Part shown: positions 5,338-5,653 of the stretch, piece after piece
Numbering within the stretch: position 1 is the stretch's first letter
Layout: every line of letters begins with the position of its first letter
Assembly: GCA_964433715.1 (NCBI GenBank)
Contig: CAYSSL010000031.1
Span: 1 to 5,653, forward strand
Direction: 5' to 3'
From: XYD1-FULL-44-32 sp964433715
GTDB taxonomy: Bacteria > Patescibacteriota > Minisyncoccia > Phycocordibacterales > XYD1-FULL-46-19
DNA: 5,653 nt
The notes under the pieces: model-generated
The model's input: only the letters and a program-made list of their open reading frames with translations
Told to the model about the DNA's origin: nothing
Database searches by the model: none
Made by a program: the position numbers and the translations under genes

Positions 5338-5384
5338 GCTTGGGTCCCAGCCCAAGCTCACTCTACCGACTAAGCTAAGGGCCC
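5338..5384 (-). pseudogene. Duplicated 5' half of tRNA-Ala joined to a foreign hairpin
   Basis: Read on the minus strand from 5384, the first 16 nt (GGGCCCTTAGCTTAGT) are identical to tRNA-Ala(TGC), and 23 of the first 25 match (acceptor 5' strand and D arm). The match then stops. In place of the anticodon arm there is a 7-bp hairpin, GCTTGGG/CCCAAGC with loop TCCCAG on the plus strand (5338-5357). No T arm and no 3' acceptor strand follow, so it cannot form a normal tRNA. The two mismatches are T to C in the D loop and C to T near its end. It is either a decayed partial duplication or a tRNA-like leader, since a promoter lies directly upstream. Confidence 0.75.
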
Positions 5385-5401
5385 ATAAAAGCACAAGATA
5401 A

Positions 5402-5429
5402 ATAATAGCAAAACTTACCTAAAAATCAA
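5402..5429 (-). promoter_or_regulatory. Putative promoter upstream of the tRNA-Ala 5'-half copy
   Basis: TTGATT (5424-5429; 4 of 6) and TATTAT (5402-5407; 5 of 6) are 16 bp apart on the minus strand. Transcription would start near 5395, about 10 nt before the tRNA-Ala-like fragment, and could continue into the complete tRNA-Ala(TGC). The T-run TTTTT at 5425-5421 overlaps the -35 and might instead end transcription of tRNA-Arg. Confidence 0.35.
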
Positions 5430-5434
5430 TCTGG

Positions 5435-5446
5435 GTGCTCTCGGCC
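5435..5446 (-). repeat. Partial extra copy of the tRNA-Arg 3' end
   Basis: GTGCTCTCGGCC on the plus strand repeats the end of tRNA-Arg(CCG) (same 12 bases at 5574-5585), in the same orientation. The next bases (GGATATCTCAC) look like a diverged T arm. It is inverse-complementary over 11 nt to the inverted copy at 5550-5560. Confidence 0.7.
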
Positions 5447-5460
5447 GGATATCTCACACC

Positions 5461-5528
5461 TTGGAAACCCACGGTTTTCCAACGAGCTTCGCTCTGCCTT
5501 CCTCCACGGGAAAACTACAGTTTTCCCG
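5461..5528. repeat. Cluster of three short palindromic hairpins
   Basis: Three hairpins follow each other: TTGGAAACC/GGTTTTCCAA (5461-5482, one bulged T, loop CAC); GAGC/GCTC with loop TTC (5484-5494); and a perfect 9-bp CGGGAAAAC/GTTTTCCCG with loop TACA (5507-5528). None is followed by a U-run. The reading frames that cross this segment are explained by these palindromes and the tRNA and are not credible genes. The arrangement resembles a short palindromic repeat element. Confidence 0.75.
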
Positions 5529-5538
5529 ACCCCTTTCG

Positions 5539-5596
5539 AGTTCGATTCTGGCCGAGAGCAGTCGCTTCGCTTTGTGCTCTCGGCCAGAATCGAACT
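5539..5596. repeat. 22-bp perfect inverted repeat formed with the 3' end of tRNA-Arg
   Basis: Bases 5539-5560 are the exact inverse complement of 5575-5596, with a 14-nt loop, GTCGCTTCGCTTTG. The right arm is the tRNA-Arg T loop, T-stem 3' strand, acceptor 3' strand and discriminator. The left arm is therefore an inverted copy of the tRNA 3' end located in its own 3' trailer. Twenty-two of 22 positions match. Confidence 0.95.
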
Positions 5597-5646
5597 GACA
5601 TTACCAGCTTCGGAGGCCGGCGTTCTATCCATTAAACTACGAGGGC
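5575..5646 (-). tRNA. tRNA-Arg, anticodon CCG, CCA not encoded
   Basis: On the minus strand the acceptor GCCCTCG (5646-5640) pairs with CGAGAGC (5582-5576), with one C-A mismatch at 3-70. The D arm is GTTT...GAAC. The anticodon stem CCGGC/GCTGG (one G-U) encloses CTCCGAA with anticodon CCG, reading the Arg codon CGG. The T stem GTCAG/CTGGC carries TTCGATT. Discriminator A is at 5575, followed in the transcript by CAAAG, so CCA is not encoded. Apart from the acceptor mismatch the structure is normal. The promoter lies beyond the right edge. Confidence 0.93.
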
Positions 5647-5653
5647 TGTAGGC

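Noticed and set aside
5298..5596. CRISPR array
   Set aside because: The repeats are few, unequal, in both orientations and tRNA-derived; there is no regular repeat-spacer pattern.
5426..5635. Reading frames of 66-68 aa on both strands at the right end
   Set aside because: They are made of tRNA-Arg, its inverted copy and palindromes; nothing protein-like is seen.
1..5653. Alternative genetic code (TGA as Gly, as in Gracilibacteria)
   Set aside because: All full-length genes read normally with the standard code and end in TAA or TAG, with no need to read through TGA.

Overview
The window looks like a chromosomal stretch from a Candidatus Patescibacteria (CPR, Parcubacteria-like) genome. This is inferred from: compact AT-rich genes that mostly lack a Shine-Dalgarno sequence; a small N-terminal coding fragment (MFKDFLMRKMLK...) of a type I associate with that group; an MscL with no C-terminal bundle; and tRNA genes embedded in hairpin-rich spacers. 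The standard bacterial code reads all genes cleanly. No marker gene fixes the taxon.

Layout, left to right. (1) Positions 1-118: the start of a small minus-strand gene that runs off the left edge, with a promoter placed so that the mRNA would be leaderless. (2) 171-221: two back-to-back perfect hairpins, then tRNA-Ala(GGC) on the plus strand (226-299). (3) 334-2881: a minus-strand three-gene ABC-2 type exporter operon, transcribed permease, permease, ATPase. All three proteins match the COG4587/COG3694/COG4586 uncharacterised exporter type, and the genes overlap or nearly touch. (4) 2975-3256: a roughly 215-240 nt gene-free unit with a sigma-70-like promoter, many hairpins and a strong intrinsic terminator. 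It is the best candidate for an undescribed structured RNA, on the minus strand. (5) 3279-3593: mscL, 104 aa, also with a promoter suggesting a leaderless mRNA. (6) 3742-5013: a 423-aa soluble, probably all-helical protein that I do not recognise. (7) 5134-5653: tRNA-Ala(TGC) and tRNA-Arg(CCG), both minus strand, with about 370 bp between them. That spacer is packed with tRNA fragments and palindromes: a copy of the tRNA-Ala 5' half, an inverted copy of the tRNA-Arg 3' end, and several short perfect hairpins.

Functionally, the ABC genes should form one complex: two membrane subunits plus an ATPase, exporting an unknown substrate. MscL is an independent osmotic safety valve. The most unusual part is the right end. 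There the flanking transcript is antisense to the tRNAs themselves: 22 nt perfectly complementary to the 3' end of tRNA-Arg in its trailer, and 11 nt complementary to the anticodon arm of tRNA-Ala upstream of it. This may be decayed recombination debris or a system that controls tRNA folding; the sequence alone does not decide.
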